Part shown: piece by piece, positions 24,107 to 32,209 of the stretch
Position numbering within the stretch: position 1 is the first letter of the stretch
Layout: every line of letters begins with the position of its first letter
Assembly (NCBI GenBank): GCA_964556755.1
Contig: CAZKXI010000002.1
Coordinates: 124,001-188,000 of the forward strand
Direction: 5' to 3'
Source of the DNA: UBA4085 sp964556755
Lineage (GTDB): Bacteria; Acidobacteriota; Aminicenantia; Aminicenantales; UBA4085
Length of the DNA stretch: 64,000 nucleotides
Made by a program: the position numbers and the translations under genes
The notes under the pieces: generated by a model
What the model was told of the DNA's origin: nothing
Database searches by the model: none
Seen by the model: only the letters and a program-made list of their open reading frames with translations

Positions 24107-25477
24107 CTAAAGGACGGGCCGGCCTCTCATGTCGGATGGGACGGCGAGCCCCATCCGGGTCAGGATGGTGGGCGCCAGGTCCAGGATGTCGATATCCCGC
24201 CGGATCGAGGTCCGGTCGGCGGGGTCATACAGGATATACATGCCGTCCTGGGCATGGACGGCGTCGTCGGGGCCGGTGTCGTTCTCGTCCAGGTACATGG
24301 TCCCCCAGCCCAGCGTTCCGGCCGACCGCCAGGACAGGTCGTCGAAGTAGACCATCAAGTCGGGGTAGTCGCCGCGCAGCTCGGGGTAGAACTCGTTGGG
24401 CTTGATGACCCGAGTGGCCCAGGCTTCGCCGTTCGGCCCGCGCACGCCGCGCAGCCGCTCGGCCAGGGCTCCCCGCTCGGTCTCGTAATCCTCCGGCTTG
24501 ATCAGGCCCTGCGGCTCGCGGCCCTCGACGTTGAGGAAGATGCGGGCGTAGTAGCCGCCCCAGCCCCAGGCCTTGGTCCGGCTCCAGTCGATGGGGGTCT
24601 TCTCGATGTTGGCCCCCCGCCGGGGCTCTTCCTTGAGAATCAGGTCGCCCTGGCGGATCAGCCACTCGTTGACGCAGAAGGCGCCTTTCATCCGCTTGGC
24701 CCCGTGGTCGGAGACCGTCAGGACCACGGTGTCGTCCGGCACCGCCTCCAGCAGGCTGCCGATCCGGCCGTCCAGGAACTTGTAGTAGTCCAGGATGGCC
24801 CGCTCGTACTTGTTCCCCGGCTCGTGCTTGTGATGGGCCGGGTCATGGAACTTCCAAAAAGCGTGCTGGATGCGGTCGACGCCGATCTCGACGAACCAAA
24901 ACAGGTCCCAGGGCTTCTCCCGGGCCAGCCAGGTCAGGATGTCGAAGCGCTTGGCGGTCATCTCGTAGAGGGCCCGCAGGATCTCGTCCCGGTCGTCGGT
25001 CCGAAAGACGACGTCGAAGGGATAGGGCCCGAAGCGCTCCTCGATCTCCGCTTTCAGCCCGGCCGGGTAGGTGTACTCCTTGTCCGCGCCCGGAGTGATG
25101 AAGCAGCCGACCAGCTGGCCCGGCACCGGGTGCGGCGGGTAGCTGGGCGGCACGCTGACCAGGACGCTCTGCCCTCCCCGGGCTCCCAGGATGTCCCACA
25201 CGGCCGGCTCCTTGATCGACTGCGAGGTGGCGATCCACATCTTGTCGTAGGTGTAGCCGTTGCGGTGCCGGAATCCGTACAGGCCCAGCCGCCCGGGGTC
25301 CTTGCCCGTGGCCATGACCATCCAGGCGGGAATGGTGATCGGCGGGTCCGAGCTGCGCATCTTGCCGTAGCGCCCGCCGGCGATCAGCCGGTTGAGGACG
25401 GGGAAGTCGAGCCTGCGCTCGAGGACGATCTCGGGCGGAGCGCAGTCGAGTCCGATCACCATCAGTTTGCGTGTCAT
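24107..25477 (-). CDS. AlkP-superfamily phosphohydrolase/phosphomutase
   Basis: 456 residues, no signal peptide. Seen: MVIGLDCAPPEIVLER with the first metal Asp, DPPITIPAWMVMATGKDPG at the nucleophile loop (Met at the usual Thr position), LGLYGFRHRNGYTYDKMW, EIGVDRIQHAFWKFHDP and TVLTVSDHGAKRMKGAF (metal ligands), and a C-terminal LAPTILTRMGLAVPSDMRGRPV. These mark the predicted AlkP-superfamily phosphohydrolase/phosphomutase group, whose substrates are mostly unknown. It lies 28 bases upstream of cysC in the same transcript, with a ribbon-helix-helix gene just upstream. Sulfatase or phosphodiester activity is possible but unproven. Confidence 0.88.
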   Translation of the reverse strand: MTRKLMVIGLDCAPPEIVLERRLDFPVLNRLIAGGRYGKMRSSDPPITIPAWMVMATGKDPGRLGLYGFRHRNGYTYDKMWIATSQSIKEPAVWDILGARGGQSVLVSVPPSYPPHPVPGQLVGCFITPGADKEYTYPAGLKAEIEERFGPYPFDVVFRTDDRDEILRALYEMTAKRFDILTWLAREKPWDLFWFVEIGVDRIQHAFWKFHDPAHHKHEPGNKYERAILDYYKFLDGRIGSLLEAVPDDTVVLTVSDHGAKRMKGAFCVNEWLIRQGDLILKEEPRRGANIEKTPIDWSRTKAWGWGGYYARIFLNVEGREPQGLIKPEDYETERGALAERLRGVRGPNGEAWATRVIKPNEFYPELRGDYPDLMVYFDDLSWRSAGTLGWGTMYLDENDTGPDDAVHAQDGMYILYDPADRTSIRRDIDILDLAPTILTRMGLAVPSDMRGRPVL

Positions 25478-25521
25478 GATCTCTTCCTGCCCGAGGCCCC
25501 CGGCGGGGGCCGCGCCGGGCG

Positions 25522-25737
25522 TCAGTCGATGTATCCGAGAGCCTTCAGGCGCTCTTTGACTTTCTCTTCATCCTCCTGGGAGAGGGGGTCGCTCTTTCCG
25601 GGACCCTTGGACAAGGCCTCGCGGACGGCCCCGACGATATAACTGGATACGGTCTTGATCTCGGTCCCCTTGATGGCGCACTCGATCTCCTCGATCAAGG
25701 CGGTGGGGATCGATACCGTGGTGAATTCCTTGCCCAT
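25522..25737 (-). CDS. small ribbon-helix-helix (CopG-like) protein
   Basis: 71 residues from ATG 25737, chosen over 25770 because AGGAG lies five bases upstream. The N-terminal half, KEFTTVSIPTALIEEIECAI followed by KTVSSYIVGAVREAL, has the strand-helix-helix pattern of RHH DNA-binding proteins. The C-terminal half is charged and ends VKERLKALGYID. That last motif resembles the RLxALGY tail common at the end of sulfatase/AlkP-type proteins, and an AlkP gene is the next gene in the operon. A regulatory role for this operon, or a partner role to the AlkP protein, is inferred. Confidence 0.75.
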   Translation of the reverse strand: MGKEFTTVSIPTALIEEIECAIKGTEIKTVSSYIVGAVREALSKGPGKSDPLSQEDEEKVKERLKALGYID

Positions 25738-25781
25738 GGGCTCTCCTAGGATCGCGGCTAAAACCCGCAAAAGTACAGCCT

Positions 25782-25810
25782 TATATACACGATTCGGGCT
25801 CTCTTTTCAA
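25782..25810 (-). promoter_or_regulatory. sigma70-like promoter for the RHH-AlkP-cysC-epimerase-dehydrogenase operon
   Basis: On the minus strand TTGAAA (25805-25810), 17-base spacer, TATATA (25782-25787), with a leader of about 38 bases. Confidence 0.65.
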
Positions 25811-25874
25811 TGCCCGACCGGTCCCCGCCCCCGCCCAGGCCGCCCCTCCCCGATCGCCTCTCCCGGACAACCGT

Positions 25875-25905
25875 TTGACAAGCCCGGCCGAAAGATGTTT
25901 ATAAT
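25875..25905 (+). promoter_or_regulatory. promoter for phoH operon
   Basis: Consensus TTGACA (25875-25880) and consensus TATAAT (25900-25905), but with a long 19-base spacer. The leader to phoH is about 30 bases. Confidence 0.55.
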
Positions 25906-25942
25906 CAGTCCCCCATGAGCCAAGGCTGCTGACCCGCCCGAA

Positions 25943-26893
25943 ATGGAAATCATCACCTACCCGTTTGTCAAGAAGCCCGCCTTCCTGGGCGTCCTCGACC
26001 GCAATCTGAAGAAGATCGAGTCCCGCCTGGGCCTCAGCCTCAGCCTGCGCGGCGACAGCCTGTACATGGAAGGCGACCCGGTCAAGCTAGCCGGGGCCAA
26101 GGACTATTTCCAGAAGATCCAGGAGCTCGAGGAGCGCGGCTACGACCTCAAGGAGAGCGATTTCCACATCGTTCTCGACCTGATCGAGGACGGCCGGCCG
26201 AAGCCCCTGGAGCGGTACTTCCCCTCCGAGCCGCTGACCCTGTCGCGCAAGTCCGTGGCCCCCAAGAGCCTGAACCAGAAGGAATACATCCAGGCCATCC
26301 GCGACCACGACGTGGTCTTCGGCATCGGCCCGGCCGGCACGGGCAAGACCTACCTGGCCATGGCCATGGCCCTCTCGTTCTACCAGGCCAAGCAGGTCGC
26401 CCGCATCGTCCTGACCCGGCCGGCCGTGGAGGCCGGAGAGCGCCTGGGCTTCCTGCCCGGCGACATGCTCCAGAAGGTCAATCCCTACCTGCGGCCCCTC
26501 TACGACGCCCTCTTCGACCTGGTCCAGGCCGACCAGGCCCAGCGCCTGATCGAGAAGAACATCCTCGAGATCGCCCCCCTGGCCTACATGCGGGGCCGGA
26601 CGCTGACCTCGTCCTTCATCATCCTGGACGAGGCCCAGAACACGACCCGCGAGCAGATGAAGATGCTCCTGACCCGGACCGGCTTCGACTCCAAGCTGGT
26701 CATCACGGCCGACATCACCCAGATCGACCTGCCCCAGCCCGCCAAGTCCGGCGTCATCCATGCCATGAAGGTCCTGGCCCCGGTCAAGGAGATCGCCTTC
26801 TGCCGCTTCACGGACAAGGACGTCGTCCGCCATCCCCTGGTCCAGAAGATCATCAAGGCCTACGAGAAGGCCGAGACCCGGACGCGCGAGTAG
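25943..26893 (+). CDS. phoH: PhoH-family ATPase (YbeZ)
   Basis: 316 residues, normal length. An N-terminal KH-like region is followed by the PhoH ATPase: Walker A GIGPAGTGKTYLAMAMA, VLTRPAVEAGERLGFLPGD, Walker B FIILDEAQNTTREQMKMLLTR and ITADITQIDLP. PhoH/YbeZ is associated with YbeY and RNA metabolism, and ybeY lies two genes downstream. No clear Shine-Dalgarno. First gene of phoH-7TM-HD-ybeY-CBS-era, an order seen in many bacteria. Confidence 0.95.
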   Translation: MEIITYPFVKKPAFLGVLDRNLKKIESRLGLSLSLRGDSLYMEGDPVKLAGAKDYFQKIQELEERGYDLKESDFHIVLDLIEDGRPKPLERYFPSEPLTLSRKSVAPKSLNQKEYIQAIRDHDVVFGIGPAGTGKTYLAMAMALSFYQAKQVARIVLTRPAVEAGERLGFLPGDMLQKVNPYLRPLYDALFDLVQADQAQRLIEKNILEIAPLAYMRGRTLTSSFIILDEAQNTTREQMKMLLTRTGFDSKLVITADITQIDLPQPAKSGVIHAMKVLAPVKEIAFCRFTDKDVVRHPLVQKIIKAYEKAETRTRE

Positions 26894-26902
26894 GTCCCGG
26901 CC

Positions 26903-29239
26903 ATGCCTCTCATCTCGTTCCGCAACGTCCGCCTTTTCAAGGCCGGGCCCGCCCGTCCCGCCGTCCGCGAGGACAAGGCGCGCCGGCCCTTCTACGAGGC
27001 GCCCGTCGTCCTGATCCTGGCTTTCGGGGCCGGCCTGGCCGCCCTGACTTCGACGCGGCCCCTGCGGCCCCTGCCGGTCCTGCGCGAGGGGCAGGCCGCG
27101 CCGGCCGACATCGTGGCCCCCGAAGACGTCCAGATCGAGGACGCCGAGACCACCGACCGCCGCCGGCGCGCGGCCGAGGACCAGATCCTGCCCGTCTACG
27201 GCTTCGATCCCAACGTCTTCCTGGACGCGGAGGACAAGGTCCGCCGCTTCTTCGCCATGGGCCGCCAAGCCGCCCAGGCCGGGACCCGCGACTTCGCCGA
27301 GATGCAGAGGCTGGTCTACGACCGCTTCGGCATCGAGCTGGGGGCGGCCGATCTGGAGGCCTTGGACAAGACCGGCTTCGGCAGCGACCTGGAATCCGCC
27401 CTGGTCGACATTCTGGACCGCTACGCCCGCCGAGGCGTGCTGCTCTCCAAGAGCCTGTTCAGCGAGCGGGGCCACGCGGCCGGGATGGCCAGCCTGCGCG
27501 GGCCCGAAGGCGAACGAACCGTCCGGGTCGAGGACGTCCTGGACGTCAAGGAGGCCAAGTCCCGCATCGTCCTGGACGTCAACGCCCTCGAGCTGACCCC
27601 GCGCAAGAAGGGCCTGCTGATCAGCCTGGCCTACGGCTTCCTGGCCCCCAACATCACCTTCAACAAGGTCGAGACCGAGTCGCGCAAGGCCAACGCCCGG
27701 GCCCAGGTCGAGTCGGTCTACTACACGGTGGCCAAGGGGCGGACCATCCTGCGCAAAGGCGAGAAGGCCACGGCGGAAGCCGTCCTGAAGATCGCGGCCG
27801 TCAACCACATGCTGCGCCCGGCCCGCACCTGGCCGGCCGGGATCGGCGCCTTTCTCCTCTTCAGCCTGCTGCTGACGGCCCTGTGGTTCTACCTCCTGTC
27901 GCTGCATTCCTTGCGCGGCGCCTTGAAGCACTTCCTCATGGCCGGGCTGACCTTGGGCCTGTCCCTGCTGCTCTACCGCCTCGGATCGATCCTGGCCGAG
28001 GCGGCCAGCCTGAACACCGGCTTCTTCCTCTTCCAAGACTCCACGAGCTCCTCCTTGGCCATCCCCTTCCAGTTCGGCGTTCTGCTGTTCGCCTTCCTGA
28101 CGACCAACCCGGTGGCGCTGATGTTCGCCGTCCTCAACTCCCTGCTGGCCGGCTACCTCCTGGGCGCGGACCTGCTGCTGGCCATCTTCGGCCTGGTCGG
28201 GGGCATCGCCGCCATCTACGGGGTCAAGTTCTACGGCAAGGCCAAGCGGACCTCCGTCCTGAGGGCCGGCTTGTTCGTGGTCGCTCCCATCAACCTCGTC
28301 CTGGGCCTGATCTTCTTTCTCCTGTCCGGCCGGACGGGGGGGCTGGAGACGGCGGCCGCCGACGCCGCGATGGCTCTGCTGGGAGGCATGCTGGGGGCCG
28401 GGCTGGCCTTCATGCTCCTGCCCCTCTACGAGAACCTCTTCAGCATCCTGACCCAGTCGAAGCTGCTGGAGCTGACCAACTCGGAGTCGCCGCTCTTCCG
28501 CCAGCTGGCGGTGGAAGCGCCCGGCTCCTATCATCACTCCCTGGTCGTGGCCCAGCTGGCCGAGAAGGCGGCCGAGGAGATCGGGATCGATCCCCTGCTG
28601 GTCAAAGCCGGCGCTCTCTACCACGACATCGGCAAGATCAAGATGCCGGAGTACTTCATCGAGAACTGGGACCGCAAGTTCGACGCCCACAAGGACCTGA
28701 CCCCGAGCATGAGCGCCCTGGTCATCGTCAACCACGTCAAGGAGGGGGCCGAGCTGGCCCGCAAGGAGCGCCTGCCGGCCGAGATCCGCGAGATCATCGA
28801 GCAGCACCACGGGACCTCGCTGGTCCGCTACTTCTACCTCAAGGCCAAGGAGAAGTACGATCCGGAGCTGCACAAGGTCGGCGAGGAGACCTACCGCTAT
28901 CCGGGCCCCACCCCCCAGACCAAGGGGGCCGCGCTGGTCATGCTGGCCGACGCGGTGGAGGCCGCCTCGCGCAGCATCAAGTCGCACAAGGAGGACAGCC
29001 TCAAGCGGGTCATCCGCGACATCTTCGACGCCTGCCTGCAGGACGGCCAGCTGGATGACTGCGGCTACTCCCTGCGGGAGCTGCGGACCATCGCCAACTC
29101 CTTCCTGGCCACCCTGAAGAAAGTCTACCAGCCCCGGGTCGAGTACCCGGGCTTCGAGTTCGAGGCTAAAAAGAAGAACGGGGGACGGACGAACGGACAT
29201 GATCGAGATCATCAACCGCCAGAAGCGCCGAAGGATTGA
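26903..29239 (+). CDS. 7TM-HD family protein, PgpH-like cyclic-di-AMP phosphodiesterase
   Basis: 778 residues. One N-terminal transmembrane helix (about 31-48), a large extracytoplasmic domain (about 55-310), a seven-helix membrane block (about 315-510) and a C-terminal HD domain. The HD metal site is visible: SYHHSLVVAQLAEKAA near 543, ALYHDIGKIKMPEYF near 573, and the later IIEQHHGTSLVRYFY. Family members such as PgpH hydrolyse cyclic-di-AMP; whether this one does is inferred. Its tail overlaps ybeY by 41 bases. Confidence 0.9.
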   Translation: MPLISFRNVRLFKAGPARPAVREDKARRPFYEAPVVLILAFGAGLAALTSTRPLRPLPVLREGQAAPADIVAPEDVQIEDAETTDRRRRAAEDQILPVYGFDPNVFLDAEDKVRRFFAMGRQAAQAGTRDFAEMQRLVYDRFGIELGAADLEALDKTGFGSDLESALVDILDRYARRGVLLSKSLFSERGHAAGMASLRGPEGERTVRVEDVLDVKEAKSRIVLDVNALELTPRKKGLLISLAYGFLAPNITFNKVETESRKANARAQVESVYYTVAKGRTILRKGEKATAEAVLKIAAVNHMLRPARTWPAGIGAFLLFSLLLTALWFYLLSLHSLRGALKHFLMAGLTLGLSLLLYRLGSILAEAASLNTGFFLFQDSTSSSLAIPFQFGVLLFAFLTTNPVALMFAVLNSLLAGYLLGADLLLAIFGLVGGIAAIYGVKFYGKAKRTSVLRAGLFVVAPINLVLGLIFFLLSGRTGGLETAAADAAMALLGGMLGAGLAFMLLPLYENLFSILTQSKLLELTNSESPLFRQLAVEAPGSYHHSLVVAQLAEKAAEEIGIDPLLVKAGALYHDIGKIKMPEYFIENWDRKFDAHKDLTPSMSALVIVNHVKEGAELARKERLPAEIREIIEQHHGTSLVRYFYLKAKEKYDPELHKVGEETYRYPGPTPQTKGAALVMLADAVEAASRSIKSHKEDSLKRVIRDIFDACLQDGQLDDCGYSLRELRTIANSFLATLKKVYQPRVEYPGFEFEAKKKNGGRTNGHDRDHQPPEAPKD

Positions 29240-29618
29240 CCGGGCCGGCCTGCTCCGGCTGCTGCGGCGCTTGACCCGCCTCTACGGCATCCGCCGGCCG
29301 AGCCTGACCCTGGTCCTGGCCGGAGACGACGCCGTCCGCCGCCTGAACCGGACGTTCCGGGGCAAGGACAAGCCGACCGACGTCCTCAGCTTCCCGGCCA
29401 TGGAGCGAAGCCCCGAGGGCGACTTCCATTTGGGCGACATCATCATCTCGGTGCCCCGGGCCGAGAAGCAGGCCGGTCCGCTCGGCCATAGCCTGAGCCA
29501 CGAGATCGAGTACCTGGCCGTGCACGGCTTCCTGCACCTGCTGGGCTTCGAGCACTTCCGCGGCCACGAGACCGAGGAGGCCCGCCTGGCCACCGTCCTC
29601 TGGCCAAAGGGGGCCTGA
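29199..29618 (+). CDS. ybeY: endoribonuclease YbeY
   Basis: 139 residues. YbeY is a zinc RNase for 16S rRNA 3'-end maturation and ribosome quality control. The zinc motif H-x3-H-x5-H is at His109, His113 and His119 (HGFLHLLGFEH). Upstream, FRGKDKPTDVLSFP is the other signature. It begins inside the end of the HD-protein gene in a different frame (41-base overlap), so the two are translationally linked. Confidence 0.95.
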   Translation: MIEIINRQKRRRIDRAGLLRLLRRLTRLYGIRRPSLTLVLAGDDAVRRLNRTFRGKDKPTDVLSFPAMERSPEGDFHLGDIIISVPRAEKQAGPLGHSLSHEIEYLAVHGFLHLLGFEHFRGHETEEARLATVLWPKGA

Positions 29619-29619
29619 G

Positions 29620-30879
29620 GTGTCCTGGGGCTCGATCGCCGCCTGGGCCGCGGCCGCTCTTCTCCTGGCCGCCGCTTTCCTGCTCTCGCTTCTCCATATG
29701 GCCCTGGCCGACACGTCCAAGATCGCCATGAGCCGGTACCTGGAGAAGCGGGCCAAATCGGTCCGGGCCTCGGTCCTCGACCGCTTCGAGGAGATCGGCT
29801 GGGCCGTCGACGCGGTCCGCGTCGGCGCCGTGCTGGCGTTCTTCTTCGCCGCCGGGCTGGCCCTGCCGTCCCTGCTCCGGCGCCCCCTTCTCGCGGCCGG
29901 GGCCGGGCTGGCCTTCTTCGCCGCGGCCTTCGACCTCTTGCCCCGCGTCCTGGGCGGCCTGTTCCGCGAGCCCCTGCTGGGCCTCCTGCTGCCGGCCCGG
30001 CGCCCGCTCTTCGTCCTGGCCTCCCCCGCCCTGCTCCTCAGCCGCTGGCTGAGCCGCCGGGAGGAGATCGAGGAGGCGGCGGAGGAGGATCGCGAGGCCA
30101 GCGATGAGGAGATCGAGACCTTCCTGGACGAGGCCCAGGAGGAGGGCATCATCGAGGGCGACGAGCACGAGCTGATGCGCTCCGTGGTCGAATTCGGCGA
30201 CACCGTGGTCCGCGAGATCATGACCCCCCGGGTGGACATGGTCTGTCTGCGCCGCGACGCCAGCCTGCAGAAGCTCCGCAACCTGTTCATCGCCGAGAAG
30301 TACTCCCGCATCCCGGTCTACCGCGACCGGGTCGACAATATCGAGGGCGTGGCCATGGCCAAGGATCTGCTGGCCTTCGGCGAGGCGGAGCACGACGACG
30401 CCCCGGTCGATCCGCTGCTGCGCCCGGCCGTCTTCGTCCCCGAGTCGATGAAGGTGGCCGAGCTGCTCAAGGAGTTCCGCAAGGTCAAGCAGAAGATGGC
30501 CATCGTCGTCGACGAGCACGGCGGCGTGACCGGGCTGGTGACGATGGAAGACGTGATGGAGGAGATCGTCGGCGAGATCCAGGACGAGTACGACGCCGAG
30601 GAGGCCCAGATCGTCAGCAACGGTCCCGGGGACATCACCGCCTCGGGCGACGTCAAGGTGGAGGAGCTGGAGGATCTCTTCGAGAGGGAGCTTTCGGGGG
30701 ACGACTTTATCACCGCCAGCGGCCTGATCTCCCATGCCCTGGGCCGCCTGCCGGCCAAGGGCGAGGTCCTGACGATCAAGGGATTGAGCTTCGAGGCCCT
30801 GGAGGTCGATCCCAAGCGCATCCGCAAGCTGCGCATCCGCCGCCTGCCCGACGGCGACGGCGAGCCCCAGGCCGACTGA
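29620..30879 (+). CDS. CBS/CorC-domain membrane protein (HlyC/CorC family)
   Basis: 419 residues, GTG start one base after ybeY. The first 140 residues hold about four hydrophobic segments but are not a recognisable conserved CNNM/DUF21 domain. After an acidic linker (EEIEEAAEEDREASDEEI), FLDEAQEEGIIEGDEHELM leads into two CBS repeats (about 200-325; IMTPRVDMVCL, YSRIPVYRDRVDNIEGV, KMAIVVDEHGGVTGLVTMEDVMEEIVGEIQDEYD) and a C-terminal CorC/HlyC domain. Family members act in Mg/Co homeostasis or adenosine nucleotide sensing. Sits between ybeY and era as in many genomes. Confidence 0.9.
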   Translation: MSWGSIAAWAAAALLLAAAFLLSLLHMALADTSKIAMSRYLEKRAKSVRASVLDRFEEIGWAVDAVRVGAVLAFFFAAGLALPSLLRRPLLAAGAGLAFFAAAFDLLPRVLGGLFREPLLGLLLPARRPLFVLASPALLLSRWLSRREEIEEAAEEDREASDEEIETFLDEAQEEGIIEGDEHELMRSVVEFGDTVVREIMTPRVDMVCLRRDASLQKLRNLFIAEKYSRIPVYRDRVDNIEGVAMAKDLLAFGEAEHDDAPVDPLLRPAVFVPESMKVAELLKEFRKVKQKMAIVVDEHGGVTGLVTMEDVMEEIVGEIQDEYDAEEAQIVSNGPGDITASGDVKVEELEDLFERELSGDDFITASGLISHALGRLPAKGEVLTIKGLSFEALEVDPKRIRKLRIRRLPDGDGEPQAD

Positions 30880-30937
30880 TCCGGGGGGGCTTCGCCCCGC
30901 CGGACGGCCCGGCCGGGCCAAGGAAAGAGAGGAACCG

Positions 30938-32203
30938 ATGGCGACGCGAAGAACGCTGGCCGGCGGACAGGTCGTGCCCGCCGATAAATCCAAGGCCCCT
31001 CTGGCCCCGGAGCTGATCCAGGCCCCCGACGGCCCGGCCGAATCCGGGCCGAAGTCCGGGGCCGCCAAGACGAGGGCGAAGACGCCGGCCAAGCCGCGGG
31101 CCAAGGCCGAGCCCCGGTCTCAAGCCAAGGGCCGATCCCAGGGCAAGCCCCCGGCCAAGGCCAAGGCCCGCCCGCCCCGCAAGGCCAAGGCTCCCGCCGC
31201 GCCCGCGACCCGGGTCGGCTATGTGGCCCTCATCGGCCGGCCCAACGTCGGCAAGTCGACCCTGCTCAACCGGATCATCGGCCAGAAGATCAGCATCATC
31301 TCCGACAAGCCCCAGACGACCCGCATCAGCATCCTGGGCATCCATACCGCGCCCCAGGGCCAGATCATCTTCATCGACAATCCCGGCGTCCACATGCCGC
31401 TCCACCATCTCAACAAGAGGATGATGAGCTTCGTCTACGCCTCGCTGGAGACGGCCGACGCGGTCTGCCTGATGATCGACGCCGGGGAGAAGTTCGGCCA
31501 CGGCGACGAGTTCGTCCTGGAGACCATGCGCAAGGTCCACAAGCCGGTCTTCCTCTTGATCAACAAGGTCGACGCCGTCCGCAAGGACGGCGTGCTGCTG
31601 CTCATCGACCGCTACAAGGACCTGCTGCCCTTCAAGGAGATCATCCCCATCTCGGCCGCCACGGGCCTGAACGTGGACCTGCTGGAGAGGCTGCTCTGGC
31701 AGCATCTGCCGCCGGGGCCGAAGCTGTATGGCGACGAGGACGTGACCGACCAGTCGCGCCGGTTCCTGCTGGCCGAGATCATCCGGGAGAAGATCCTGGC
31801 CCGCGTCACGAAGGAGCTGCCCTGGGTGACGGCCGTCTACATCGACGCCATCGAGAAGCGGGGCGCGGACGAGGAAGCCTTATCCGAGGACATCCCGATC
31901 CCGGAGCCCCCCCGCCCGCCCCATCCCGCGCCCGAAGCCGTCATCCCCAAGGCCGAGCGCGGCGGGCCGCGCGAGCCGGCGACCTACATCAAAGCCTCGA
32001 TCTTCGTCGAGCGCGACAACCACCGCAAGATCATCATCGGCCGCCAGGGCCGGACGATCCGCGAGATCGGAGTCGAGGCCCGGCGCGAGATTCAGTCCAT
32101 CCTGGAGAGCCGGATCTACCTGGACCTGAGAGTCCGGGTCCGCCCCCGATGGCGGGACTCGGCCGACGTCCTGGACCTCATCGAGGGCCAGAAGGAGATG
32201 TGA
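30938..32203 (+). CDS. era: GTPase Era with basic N-terminal extension and KH-domain insertion
   Basis: 421 residues, about 120 more than a usual Era. Residues 1-90 are an Ala/Lys/Pro-rich, strongly basic tail (repeated AKxKAR-type units). The GTPase domain follows: GRPNVGKST (about 99-107), DKPQTTRISILGI, DNPGVH, NKVD, SAATGLN. The KH domain has an insertion at about 307-346 (Pro-rich, EPPRPPHPAPEAV) before the conserved YIKASIFVERDNHRKIIIG and GxxIREIG. Era binds the 16S rRNA 3' end during 30S assembly. AAGGAAAGAGAGG precedes the ATG. The extension could add RNA affinity (inference). Confidence 0.96.
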   Translation: MATRRTLAGGQVVPADKSKAPLAPELIQAPDGPAESGPKSGAAKTRAKTPAKPRAKAEPRSQAKGRSQGKPPAKAKARPPRKAKAPAAPATRVGYVALIGRPNVGKSTLLNRIIGQKISIISDKPQTTRISILGIHTAPQGQIIFIDNPGVHMPLHHLNKRMMSFVYASLETADAVCLMIDAGEKFGHGDEFVLETMRKVHKPVFLLINKVDAVRKDGVLLLIDRYKDLLPFKEIIPISAATGLNVDLLERLLWQHLPPGPKLYGDEDVTDQSRRFLLAEIIREKILARVTKELPWVTAVYIDAIEKRGADEEALSEDIPIPEPPRPPHPAPEAVIPKAERGGPREPATYIKASIFVERDNHRKIIIGRQGRTIREIGVEARREIQSILESRIYLDLRVRVRPRWRDSADVLDLIEGQKEM

Positions 32204-32209
32204 CGGCCG

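Noticed and set aside
26087..29215. A 1042-codon open frame on the minus strand opposite phoH and the 7TM-HD gene
   Set aside because: It is antisense to well-supported genes, its composition (Gly, Gln, Asp, Leu-rich) is what GC-rich codon shadows give, and it has no recognisable motif.
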